Of a DNA stretch of 64,000 nucleotides, positions 1-7,958 are shown piece by piece (positions within the stretch are counted from its first letter, which is position 1; each line of letters begins with the position of its first letter). Below the pieces are notes generated by a model. That model made no database searches. It saw only the letters and a program-made list of their open reading frames with translations, and was not told the DNA's origin. The translations under genes and the position numbers were made by a program. The DNA is taken from NCBI RefSeq assembly GCF_019739195.1, contig NZ_JAHHDS010000003.1, forward strand, positions 1,984,001 to 2,048,000. Reading direction: 5' to 3'. The DNA is from Microcella sp. (GTDB lineage: Bacteria; Actinomycetota; Actinomycetes; Actinomycetales; Microbacteriaceae).

Positions 1-1
1 A

Positions 2-598
2 CTGCACGTCGCGGTCGACCGCGATGCCACTCAGCTACGCACAGCGCAAGACCCGACGCGTCGGCGTGACAGCGCGGATACTCAGGTTCGGGTGCACTGG
101 CGCCGAGCATCCACTGCCACCACCGCGATCGTCTCTCCTCTCGAAGAGGCCCTTGATGACTACACGCGCTGCGCGCCGCGCGAGCACGTTGCGGCAGCGG
201 TCGACAGTGCACTTCATCTGGGGATGATGAGCCCTGGCCATCGTCTTGCCCGGGAGTTCGCCGGCGACGGGGTCATCGGAGTCTGCGAATCCGGAATCGA
301 GACACTCTTTTGGCTTCGGATGCGCCGTCATCGACTGCCGATCTCAAGACAGGTGCGCTTCTCTGGACTCGGTCGAGTCGACTTTCGGATCGGCGAGCGA
401 CTCATCATCGAAGTCGACGGGGAAGAGTTTCACGACACCGAGTCGACCTTCGAGAGTGACCGGCACCGTGACGCGCAGTTGTCGACCCTCGGATACCGTG
501 TTCTGCGCTTCAGCTACCACCTGGTGATGAACGAGTGGCCGTTGGTTGAGGCGGCTGTGATTGCGGCAGTCACGCGCGGAGATCATCTGCGCTCGTAA
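2..598 (+). CDS. DUF559 domain protein, 5' end outside the window
   Basis: The reading frame is open from base 2, so the gene begins upstream of the window. A GTG at 92 could act as a start, but the residues before it continue in a family-like way, so I treat the gene as 5'-truncated by the window. The C-terminal part (from about base 290) resembles the DUF559 / very-short-patch-repair endonuclease-like fold: a stretch around RVDFRIGERLIIEVDGEEFH carries the Asp and Glu of a PD-(D/E)xK-type core, followed by a conserved RxxxL..GYRVLRFSY segment. Such proteins are common orphan genes in Microbacteriaceae; nuclease activity is inferred from the fold only. It ends at TAA 596-598. Confidence 0.75.
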   Translation: MHVAVDRDATQLRTAQDPTRRRDSADTQVRVHWRRASTATTAIVSPLEEALDDYTRCAPREHVAAAVDSALHLGMMSPGHRLAREFAGDGVIGVCESGIETLFWLRMRRHRLPISRQVRFSGLGRVDFRIGERLIIEVDGEEFHDTESTFESDRHRDAQLSTLGYRVLRFSYHLVMNEWPLVEAAVIAAVTRGDHLRS

Positions 599-639
599 GC
601 CGTGCGATGACCCCGAGCTGGGCCGTGCCCTGCCCATGC

Positions 640-726
640 GTCACACATCACGGAGATTCAGCAGGTCGCTGACCATGGTCGGCCCGGTGTAAACACATCA
701 ATGCCCGCACTTCCGTGATTTGTGAC
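640..726. repeat. Spaced inverted repeat in a 141-bp intergenic gap
   Basis: A 15-nt arm at 640-654 (GTCACACATCACGGA) is matched by its reverse complement at 712-726 with one mismatch; a second short palindrome (GACCATGGTC, 671-680) lies between the arms. The gap separates a + strand gene ending at 598 from a - strand gene ending at 740, so a bidirectional terminator is possible, but the 57-nt spacing and lack of T-runs are atypical. No target duplication flanks it. Confidence 0.45.
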
Positions 727-739
727 GGGAGGGTCGGGC

Positions 740-1516
740 CTAGGGGCGAGGCGCGACCGCAGACCAGTCGACGGTGAGCTCGCCGAGCCGCCAGCGGGCG
801 ACGCCATCGTGCACGGGCCAGCCGGCGTCGCGCAGCCCGCGCACCGCGGCGATGAAGCGCTGGCGCGGCGAGAAGGTGGCGAGCGGAGCGTGCCGGGCCC
901 ACTGGGCGTCGAGCTCGCGCAGCAGGTCGTGCACTCCCTCGCCGGGCACGTTGCGGTGAATGAGCACTTTGGGCAGCCTCTCGGCCACGACCGACGGATG
1001 CTCGACCGAGCCCAGATGCAGCGCCAGAGTCAGCGTGCGCGGGCCGTCGGGGTCGAGCGCCACCCAGCTCGCCACGCGTCCGAGCTCGCTGCAGGTGCCT
1101 TCGAGCAGCACGCCTGCTGGCTGCAGTCGAGACCGCAGCAGCGCCCAGGCCTCGGGCACTTCGCCCTCGTCGTACTGCCGCAGCACGTTAGCGGCGCGGA
1201 TGATCGCTGGGCGACCATCCCCCTCGAGCGGTATCTCGAAGCCGCCCTGCCGAAAAGTCAGGCCTTCGCGGGCGAACGGCGCGGCCGCCCGCACCCGCTC
1301 GGGGTCGATCTCGATGCCGACGACGCGTGCCTCGGGCCGCACGCGACGCAGCCGTTCGAGCAGTTCGAGCGAGGTCCAGTGCGCGGCGCCGTATCCCAGA
1401 TCGACAATGAGGGGGTCGGCCGCTCTGCGCAACACCGGGTGCGCGGCGAGCCAGCGGTCCATGCGCCGCAAGCGGTTGACGCCCGTCGTGCCGCGGGTCA
1501 CCCGCCCTTCTGCCAT
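740..1516 (-). CDS. Class I SAM-dependent methyltransferase-like protein
   Basis: 258 aa, ATG at 1516. Residues about 35-75 contain a Rossmann-type SAM-binding pattern: IVDLGYGAAHWTSLELLERL (motif I, with GYGAA in place of the usual GxGxG) followed by VVGIEIDPERV, whose acidic residue usually contacts the ribose of SAM. The C-terminal half is less recognisable, and no substrate can be named. It is convergent with the preceding DUF559 gene and divergent from gpmA, whose start lies 40 bp away, so the two share a short promoter region. Methyltransferase activity is inferred from the fold. Confidence 0.65.
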   Translation of the reverse strand: MAEGRVTRGTTGVNRLRRMDRWLAAHPVLRRAADPLIVDLGYGAAHWTSLELLERLRRVRPEARVVGIEIDPERVRAAAPFAREGLTFRQGGFEIPLEGDGRPAIIRAANVLRQYDEGEVPEAWALLRSRLQPAGVLLEGTCSELGRVASWVALDPDGPRTLTLALHLGSVEHPSVVAERLPKVLIHRNVPGEGVHDLLRELDAQWARHAPLATFSPRQRFIAAVRGLRDAGWPVHDGVARWRLGELTVDWSAVAPRP

Positions 1517-1556
1517 GGGCTTATTCTGCCGCGGCGCCGCTCGGTAGGCTGGCTAC

Positions 1557-2300
1557 ATGACCCACACGCTGATCCTGCTGCGCCACGGCCACTCTGTCTG
1601 GAACGAGAAGAACATCTTCACCGGGTGGGTGGATGTCGGCCTCACCGAGCAGGGGCGTGACGAGGCGCGTCGCGCTGGAGAGCTCATCGCGGAGTCGGGA
1701 TTGAACCCGCGGATGCTCTACACGAGCCTGCTCAAGCGCGCGATCCACACCGCCAACATCGCCCTCGAGGTCGCCGATCTCGACTGGCTGCCGGTGAAGC
1801 GCAGCTGGCGGCTCAACGAGCGCCACTACGGCGCTCTGCAGGGCCTCAACAAGGCCGAGACGCTCGAGCAGCACGGCAACGACCTCTTCATGACGTGGCG
1901 CCGCAGCTTCGACACCCCGCCCCCGGTGCTCGACGACGATGCCGAGTACAGCCAGGTGCACGACCCGCGCTACGTCGGCATCGACGGCGAGGTGCCGCGC
2001 ACCGAGAGCCTCAAGCTGGTCATCGACCGCATGCTGCCCTACTGGCAGAGCGACATCACTCGCGACCTCGCGACGGGAGAGACGGTGCTCGTCGTCGCGC
2101 ACGGCAACTCGTTGCGGGCGCTCGTGAAGCACCTCGACGGCATCGCCGACGACGCGATCGCCGAGCTCAACATTCCGACCGGCATTCCGCTCGTCTACGA
2201 GCTCGGTGACGACTTCATGCCCGTGAAGCCTGCTGAGTACCTCGACCCCGAGGCCGCCGCTGCCGGAGCCGCTGCGGTCGCCGCGCAGGGCAAAAAGTAG
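1557..2300 (+). CDS. gpmA: 2,3-bisphosphoglycerate-dependent phosphoglycerate mutase
   Basis: 247 aa, the usual length for dPGM. The N-terminus has the histidine-phosphatase signature [10 protein letters not shown] (phospho-accepting His about residue 10), then the dPGM-specific [13 protein letters not shown]. The [12 protein letters not shown] block contains the catalytic Glu, and [15 protein letters not shown] contains the second catalytic His. It interconverts 3- and 2-phosphoglycerate in the cytosol (glycolysis/gluconeogenesis). The C-terminus carries an Ala-rich tail. It stands alone, divergent from the methyltransferase-like gene and convergent with the lipoprotein gene that ends at 2332. 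Confidence 0.95.
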   Translation: MTHTLILLRHGHSVWNEKNIFTGWVDVGLTEQGRDEARRAGELIAESGLNPRMLYTSLLKRAIHTANIALEVADLDWLPVKRSWRLNERHYGALQGLNKAETLEQHGNDLFMTWRRSFDTPPPVLDDDAEYSQVHDPRYVGIDGEVPRTESLKLVIDRMLPYWQSDITRDLATGETVLVVAHGNSLRALVKHLDGIADDAIAELNIPTGIPLVYELGDDFMPVKPAEYLDPEAAAAGAAAVAAQGKK

Positions 2301-2331
2301 GTGCGTACTGCTGAGTCGCGCGAACTACCGA

Positions 2332-3159
2332 TCACTCGCCCTCGGGCGGACCGAGCAGGCGTGCGGCATCGGCTGAGCATCCGATCTCCCCGGGTTGCAC
2401 CTGCTCGCGCGTGAGGATGACGCGCTCAATCTCGCCCGACGGCCGTTGGGCGACAATGACACAGTCTTCCGGTTCTATGCCGCGCGCGGCGATCACCCTC
2501 ATGCCATCGATCGTGCGGGCATCGACCGTGATGGCCGGGCTGAACAGAGTTGTGGCCTCGGCGAGTGACGCGTCGCTCGCGAGCAGCTGCTCGATGCGGT
2601 TGAGCGCGTCGCCGGGCAAGCGATACGAGCCGACGGGACGCGGCATCTGAGCCTCGGCGTCGTCCGGGCACTCGCCGCGGTCAACCTTGGCGCCGATCTC
2701 CGCTTCGGACACCGGCAGCGTGATCCAGTAGCAGGCTGTCGCCCGCCCGGCCGGGAGGAGTTCGCGGCCGGTTGAGAACCACCCGCCGCCCGTTTCCTGG
2801 ACGGCCTCGTCGACGTCTGCGCTGATGCGCAGCACGACGAACGCAGGGACAGCCCAGGATGTCTCGCCGCCCCAGTCGAGCGTCTCGACGCTGAAGGAGT
2901 CATCGCGCACTCCGGCACCCGTCGGCGTGCGATACCCATCGATCATCTCAGCGGCGAGAGCTTCGGGCGGTAGCCCGACGATGGTGCGACCTCCAGTCGC
3001 GTCGTCGGCTATACCGATCGCGATGCGCTCGGTGTAGTCGAGTGCTCGACGCTCACCATCGCTCTGGGGTGACGAACACGCGCTGATCACGAGTACTGCA
3101 GTGAGCGCGACCGCGCCTACGGCGAGGCGGCGACGATCGTCCACTCGAGGGGGCTGCAT
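2332..3159 (-). CDS. Putative lipoprotein of unknown function
   Basis: 275 aa. The start has basic residues (RRR), a hydrophobic run (AVGAVALTAVLV) and a lipobox ISAC at about residues 25-28, so the mature protein should be lipid-anchored on the outer face of the membrane. The rest contains no motif I recognise; a CYWITLPVSE stretch and two further Cys residues are notable. It lies between gpmA and phoU, separated from phoU by 58 bp and on the same strand, so it may be transcribed after phoU. Function unknown. Confidence 0.75.
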   Translation of the reverse strand: MQPPRVDDRRRLAVGAVALTAVLVISACSSPQSDGERRALDYTERIAIGIADDATGGRTIVGLPPEALAAEMIDGYRTPTGAGVRDDSFSVETLDWGGETSWAVPAFVVLRISADVDEAVQETGGGWFSTGRELLPAGRATACYWITLPVSEAEIGAKVDRGECPDDAEAQMPRPVGSYRLPGDALNRIEQLLASDASLAEATTLFSPAITVDARTIDGMRVIAARGIEPEDCVIVAQRPSGEIERVILTREQVQPGEIGCSADAARLLGPPEGE

Positions 3160-3217
3160 GTTGTGAGCATAGCTCGACGGCGCCTCGGGCCCGGCCCCGG
3201 AGACTCAGCGGCGAGTA

Positions 3218-3871
3218 TCAGTCGTCGGCCTGCACCCAGTCGCCCGTGGCGAGGTACTGCACCTTCTTCGAGATCGAGACGGCGTGGTCGGCGAAGCGCT
3301 CGTGGTAGCGCGAGGCTAGCGTGGCGTCGACGGTGTCGATGGCCTCGCCCTTCCACGTCTCACCGAGCACCTTGTCGAAGACGCTGAGATGCAGGGCATC
3401 GATCTTGTCGTCTTCGTTGCGAATGTGCTCGGCGATCGCGACGTCTTCGGTCTCGAGCAGCTCGACGAGCTTGCGGGCGATCTCGACGTCGAGCGCGCCC
3501 ATCTCTTTGAAGGTGCCGCGCAGGCTCTTCGGCACGACCTTGTCGGGGAATCGGTAGCGGGCGAGCTGCGCGATGTGCTCAGACATGTCGCCCATGCGCT
3601 CGAGCGAGGCACTGATGCGCAGGGCGCTCACGACGACCCGCAGGTCACGAGCGACTGGCTGCTGCCGGGCGAGAATGTTGATGGCGAGCTCGTCGAGCTC
3701 TGCGGCGGCCGCGTCGATCTTGGCGTCATCGGCGATGACGGTCTCGGCGAGCGAGACGTTCGACTCGTTGAACGCTCGCGTGGCGTTGTCGATCGAGTCT
3801 GCAACGAGACCCGCGATCTCAACCAGGCGCTCGCGAACCTCGCGCAGCTCTTGCTGGAACACTTCGCGCAT
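3218..3871 (-). CDS. phoU: Phosphate-signalling regulator PhoU
   Basis: 217 aa from ATG 3871; a TTG at 3880 is in frame, but the MREVFQQEL start matches the family and follows a GAGGA ribosome site by 9 nt. Two three-helix repeats are visible, each with the PhoU metal-binding pattern (residues near AKIDAAAAEL and NEDDKIDALH) and the core RDLRVVVSALRISASLERMGDMSEHIA. PhoU links the Pst phosphate importer to a PhoR/SenX3-type kinase and keeps it off when phosphate is plentiful. It is divergent from senX3-regX3 across a 160-bp region holding a PHO box, which fits that role. Confidence 0.95.
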   Translation of the reverse strand: MREVFQQELREVRERLVEIAGLVADSIDNATRAFNESNVSLAETVIADDAKIDAAAAELDELAINILARQQPVARDLRVVVSALRISASLERMGDMSEHIAQLARYRFPDKVVPKSLRGTFKEMGALDVEIARKLVELLETEDVAIAEHIRNEDDKIDALHLSVFDKVLGETWKGEAIDTVDATLASRYHERFADHAVSISKKVQYLATGDWVQADD

Positions 3872-3926
3872 TGAACTCAATCCTCATTTCGTGGGGCTCT
3901 GGCACAGTCCCCCTCACCGTCCCGTT

Positions 3927-3959
3927 CTCATGTGAACGGCACGTGGCTCGCAGGTGAAC
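3927..3959 (-). promoter_or_regulatory. PHO box between phoU and senX3
   Basis: Read on the - strand, three consecutive 11-nt units occur: GTTCACCTGCG, AGCCACGTGCC and GTTCACATGAG. Units one and three match the GTTCACC direct-repeat unit known for Streptomyces PhoP; the middle unit is degenerate. The site lies 56 bp upstream of the phoU start and 73 bp upstream of senX3, where autoregulation by the RegX3/PhoP-type regulator encoded at 5186 is expected. Confidence 0.7.
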
Positions 3960-4031
3960 TCTGCGGTTCTGGCCCCGTCAAGGCGCTCGAAGCGCACGAG
4001 ACGGTACCTGCCGGTCACTAATCTAGTGCTC

Positions 4032-5189
4032 ATGGACTCGGCACTGCTCGTGCCCCTCGCTCTCGTGCTCGGCGCGCTGATCGGGGGCGGAGCCGTCGTC
4101 ACGGTGGTAGCCGCTGCACGACGAGGCCGCATGGCCGCCGAGGTGGCCTCGACGACGGTGCCCGACGGCGTCGATCAGGTGGTCGAAGCGCTGGAGTCGG
4201 CTGGGGTCGTGCTCGACCCCAGCAATACGGTGGTCAAGGCCTCGCCGGCCGCGTTCGCGCTGGGGCTCGTGTGGCATCGCACGCTCGTGCACGCTCGCAT
4301 GGTCGAGCTCGTCGAGCGTGTGCGCCGCGGTGGTGAGCCGATCACCGAAGATCTCGAACTGAGCCGAGGCCCGCTGGGCGACGCTGCCCTGCACCTCTCG
4401 GTGCGGGTTGCCCGATTGGGCAGCCGCTTCGTGCTGCTGCTCGCCGAAGACCGAACCGAGTCGTATCGCCTCGACGCGGTGCGACGTGACTTCGTCGCGA
4501 ACATCAGCCACGAGCTCAAGACTCCGATCGGCGCTATCGGTCTGCTGAGCGAGGCGCTCGGGCACGCAGCCGATGACCCCGTTCAAGTGCGCCGATTCGC
4601 CGACCAACTGCACCGTGAGTCAGAGCGACTCGCGAGCATGACGCAAGAGATCATCGAGCTCTCACGACTGCAGGCCAAAGATGCACTCAGCCACCCCGAG
4701 ATGGTCGAGATCGATGCCGTCGTGGCCGCCGCGATCGACCAGAACCGCGTGCTTGCTGACGCCCACCGCATTTCGCTCGCCAGTGGCGGCGAGAAGGGCC
4801 TGCGCGTGTGGGGCGACGAGGTCATGCTCATCACGGCGGTGCACAATCTCATTGCCAACGCCGTGCAGTACTCGCCGTCGCCGTCGCGCGTCGGCATCGG
4901 CATCAACGCGACCGATGACGTCATTGAGATCGCAGTGACCGATCAGGGCATCGGCATTCCCGCCGATGAACTCGATCGCGTCTTCGAGCGCTTCTTCCGT
5001 GTCGACCAGGCCCGCTCGCGCGCCACGGGCGGCACAGGACTCGGCCTCAGCATCGTCAAGCACGTCGTGCAGAATCACGGCGGCGATGTGCGGGTCTGGT
5101 CGCAGCACGGTCGAGGTTCGACGTTCACCATTCGACTGCCCCGGGTCGACCAGCCCGCGGCGACCGCCACCGGAAAGGCTCGCGCATGA
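4032..5189 (+). CDS. senX3: Sensor histidine kinase SenX3 (PhoR type)
   Basis: 385 aa from ATG 4032; the frame is open further upstream, but the ATG begins directly before the single N-terminal membrane helix (LLVPLALVLGALIGGGAVVTV), the normal SenX3 layout. A degenerate PAS-like segment follows (about residues 40-140), then the HisKA dimerisation box FVANISHELKTPIGAI with the phospho-His, and an HATPase domain with N box NLIANAVQYS, G1 DQGIGIP and G2 TGGTGLGLSIVKH. It senses phosphate status through PhoU and phosphorylates RegX3. Its stop overlaps the regX3 start by 4 nt (ATGA), which implies coupled translation. Confidence 0.93.
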   Translation: MDSALLVPLALVLGALIGGGAVVTVVAAARRGRMAAEVASTTVPDGVDQVVEALESAGVVLDPSNTVVKASPAAFALGLVWHRTLVHARMVELVERVRRGGEPITEDLELSRGPLGDAALHLSVRVARLGSRFVLLLAEDRTESYRLDAVRRDFVANISHELKTPIGAIGLLSEALGHAADDPVQVRRFADQLHRESERLASMTQEIIELSRLQAKDALSHPEMVEIDAVVAAAIDQNRVLADAHRISLASGGEKGLRVWGDEVMLITAVHNLIANAVQYSPSPSRVGIGINATDDVIEIAVTDQGIGIPADELDRVFERFFRVDQARSRATGGTGLGLSIVKHVVQNHGGDVRVWSQHGRGSTFTIRLPRVDQPAATATGKARA

Positions 5190-5866
5190 CCCGCATCCTT
5201 ATCGTCGAAGACGAGCCGGCGCTCTCTGAGCCCCTCGCCTACCTGCTCACCCGCGAGGGCTATGAGACCACGGTGGTCGCCGACGGGGCCGCCGCGCTGA
5301 CCACGTTCGATCAGGCCGGGGCTGATCTCGTGCTGCTCGACCTCATGCTGCCGGGCCTGCCCGGCACCGAGGTCTGCCGCGAGCTGCGACAGCGCTCGAG
5401 TGTGCCGATCATCATGCTGACCGCAAAAGACAGCGAGGTCGACATCGTCGTAGGGCTTGAGCTGGGGGCAGACGACTACGTCACCAAGCCATATTCGACC
5501 CGCGAACTGCTCGCGCGCATCCGTGCCGTCATGCGACGCCAGTCAGACGAGGGTGATCTCGACGACGGCGTGCTGACGGCCGGGCCGGTGCGCATGGATG
5601 TCGACAAGCACCAGGTCACCGTCGACGGTCGTGAGATCGCCATGCCCCTGAAAGAGTTCGAGCTGCTCGAACTGCTACTGCGCAATGCCGGCCGCGTGCT
5701 TACTCGCGGACAGCTCATCGACCGCGTCTGGGGTGCCGACTACTTCGGCGACACCAAGACGCTCGACGTGCACGTCAAGCGCATTCGCTCGAAGATCGAA
5801 CCCGACCCCTCGAACCCGCGGATGCTCGTGACCGTTCGCGGCCTCGGCTACCGCTTCGAAGACTGA
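5186..5866 (+). CDS. regX3: OmpR/PhoB-family response regulator RegX3
   Basis: 226 aa. The receiver domain carries the acidic pair in ILIVEDEPAL, the phospho-acceptor Asp in LVLLDLMLPGLPG (about residue 52), and the conserved Lys in DDYVTKPYS. The C-terminal winged helix contains LKEFELLELLLRNAGRVLTR and ends with the family signature VRGLGYRFE. It should bind the PHO box at 3927-3959 and regulate phosphate-starvation genes. It is translationally coupled to senX3. Confidence 0.94.
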   Translation: MTRILIVEDEPALSEPLAYLLTREGYETTVVADGAAALTTFDQAGADLVLLDLMLPGLPGTEVCRELRQRSSVPIIMLTAKDSEVDIVVGLELGADDYVTKPYSTRELLARIRAVMRRQSDEGDLDDGVLTAGPVRMDVDKHQVTVDGREIAMPLKEFELLELLLRNAGRVLTRGQLIDRVWGADYFGDTKTLDVHVKRIRSKIEPDPSNPRMLVTVRGLGYRFED

Positions 5867-5888
5867 CCGCCGCGATCGCGAACCAGGG

Positions 5889-7805
5889 TCAGCAGCCGAC
5901 CCGGTTTTGCACCGCCGTGCTGAGCGAGCCCGTGCCGCCGAGCAAGAAGAGCTGATCGGTGTCGAGCCGCCACAGGTCGCTCTTGGCGGCAACGGGTGCG
6001 CAGGTCGGCCGAACGAGCGTGATCGGTCCGCCGACCTGTGCCGCGAGGGCTACCCCGGCGAGAGCATCCGGGAATCCGGTTCCCGTCGCCCACAGCACCG
6101 TGGCAGCGTCATCGAACGCGTCGTCGTTGATCGCCGCCGACGTCGTGTACCGATCGGCGCCCGCGACCCGTGTGACGCTGTACAGACCGCTCAGCTGGGC
6201 CTCGATCGCGGGTGAGACGACACCGGTGCCACCAGCGATCTTGATGACATCGGGGTTGAGCTGGTCGAGCAGTGCCAGGGTGGATGCGGGCACGCTGCTT
6301 GCTGCGCCATCTACGAGCACAACGGGCCCGCCGGCTCGCGCCGCCGCGGGACCAGCGCTCAGGGCGTCGGGGAACTGGCGGCCTGTCGCGATGTAGACCA
6401 CGTCGACGGCTGTGCTGTCAGACGGGGTCTCGAGTCCGTAGGCATTCGCAACAACGCGTCGACCGGTCTCGTAGCGGTCAGGCCCGGCGAGGCGCACGAT
6501 ATCCGCGCCTGTCAGGGCGAGCTGCGCCTCGACGGCGGACGAGATGACCCCTGTGCCGCCGACGATGTAGATCGTGCCGGGGAAGAGTCGCGTGATCTCG
6601 GCGGAGACCACCGCCGGAACGGAGTCGCGCGTCACCAGCAGCAGCGGCGCGTTGCGCGTTGCGGCCGCCGGCCCGGCGGCGAGAGCGTCGGGGAAGTCCG
6701 CTCCGTTGGCGACATAGACCGCGGCTGAGCCGCCGGGGAACGCCTCTGTCGACACCGCCACGGCCGTCTCGTAGCGCGTCGCCCCCGCGAGCCTGCCAAC
6801 CTCGAGGCCTACGCGCAGAACTTCGTCGTCGCGCGAGCTCACGACGTAGAGGCGGTTGCCGTCGGGGGTCATCGCGGTACTGAACACGTCATGACCTGCC
6901 GGCATCGAGTAGAGCGGCGTGCGCGTGGCGATGTCGATGACGTGGAGCGTCGACGTTGTGTCGGTGGCTGTGACCGCGGTGAAGAGGTGCACGCCGTCGG
7001 GGGAGACCGACAGCGCGTCGAGGTAGCCGCCGCCGACGACAATTTCGTCAATCACGGTGCGCGTTGCTGTGCTGATGACCGAGACACTCGATGCGGAGAC
7101 ATCGTTGTTGGAGACGAACGCGAGTGATCCGTCGACGCTGAAGATGACCTGTCTCGGAAACCGATCGACCGGTATGAGGATCGGTGCTCCCGGATTCGCG
7201 GGATCCACGATCGACACCTGGTCAGCGTTGGTGAGGGTCGTCCATACATCGCCCGTCGACGGCTCGACAGCGATGCCCTGCGCGAACTCCCCATTCGTCA
7301 GGCTCGTCGAGCGCGTGAGAGTGGTCGCTGAGATGGGCACGATCGAGTCATCAAGATAGTGACTGACGTAGGCCGTCTGCCCGTTGGGCGAGAAGTCGAT
7401 CGCCCAGGGGCCATTGTCGACGGGGATCGTCGCGATGACCGTGTCTGTCGCGGTGCTGATCACCGAGACAGAGTCGCCGTTGAAGTTGGCGACCCACACT
7501 TGACCTCCGCCCGGTCGCACGGTCACTCCATAGGGCTGGTCGCCGACCGCGATCGTGCTCGTGACCTGGGTTGCCAACGTGAACACTTCGACCGAGTCGT
7601 CCGCTTCACTCGAGACGTACGCACGCGAGCCGTCGGGAAGGATATCCATGTACGACGGGCTGTCGCCGACCGGAATGCTGTCTTCCACAGAGATGGCCGT
7701 CGCCGTTCCAGCAGAGAAAGCGACGGATGCCGACACGACGAGTGCCGCGGCAGTGACGGTGGCCGCGGTGCCGTGAAGCCGCGAGCGGCGCGGGACGAAC
7801 GTCAC
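5889..7805 (-). CDS. Secreted beta-propeller protein with three cell-wall-binding repeats (CWB2)
   Basis: 638 aa, GTG start at 7805 preceded by an AAGGA site. A signal peptide (basic start, then TAAALVVSASVAFSAGTATA) directs export. Residues about 35-335 are YVTN/NHL-type beta-propeller repeats, each with patterns like VTVRPGGGQVWVANFNGDSVSVI and TPDGNRLYVV. Residues about 335-638 hold three CWB2 repeats, recognisable by RLAGATRYETAVAVS, ADFPDALAAGPAAA and IYIVGGTGVIS. The CWB2 module is known from Clostridioides S-layer proteins and binds wall polymers non-covalently, so a surface-displayed propeller is likely. Ligand unknown. A similar gene lies directly upstream. Confidence 0.88.
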   Translation of the reverse strand: MTFVPRRSRLHGTAATVTAAALVVSASVAFSAGTATAISVEDSIPVGDSPSYMDILPDGSRAYVSSEADDSVEVFTLATQVTSTIAVGDQPYGVTVRPGGGQVWVANFNGDSVSVISTATDTVIATIPVDNGPWAIDFSPNGQTAYVSHYLDDSIVPISATTLTRSTSLTNGEFAQGIAVEPSTGDVWTTLTNADQVSIVDPANPGAPILIPVDRFPRQVIFSVDGSLAFVSNNDVSASSVSVISTATRTVIDEIVVGGGYLDALSVSPDGVHLFTAVTATDTTSTLHVIDIATRTPLYSMPAGHDVFSTAMTPDGNRLYVVSSRDDEVLRVGLEVGRLAGATRYETAVAVSTEAFPGGSAAVYVANGADFPDALAAGPAAATRNAPLLLVTRDSVPAVVSAEITRLFPGTIYIVGGTGVISSAVEAQLALTGADIVRLAGPDRYETGRRVVANAYGLETPSDSTAVDVVYIATGRQFPDALSAGPAAARAGGPVVLVDGAASSVPASTLALLDQLNPDVIKIAGGTGVVSPAIEAQLSGLYSVTRVAGADRYTTSAAINDDAFDDAATVLWATGTGFPDALAGVALAAQVGGPITLVRPTCAPVAAKSDLWRLDTDQLFLLGGTGSLSTAVQNRVGC

Positions 7806-7958
7806 GATCGAGGTCCTTCCTGCCGGGCGTGCTCTGAGTGCGATTCAGCTGCACGCCGTTCGTTCAGCGCGGAGGTTCGCGCCTCACCCGCACCATAGCG
7901 AAGCCGAATCGCATTCGGAAGAGGTTCTTGCACGGGCGCACCCCCGCGCTTCCCGAGC

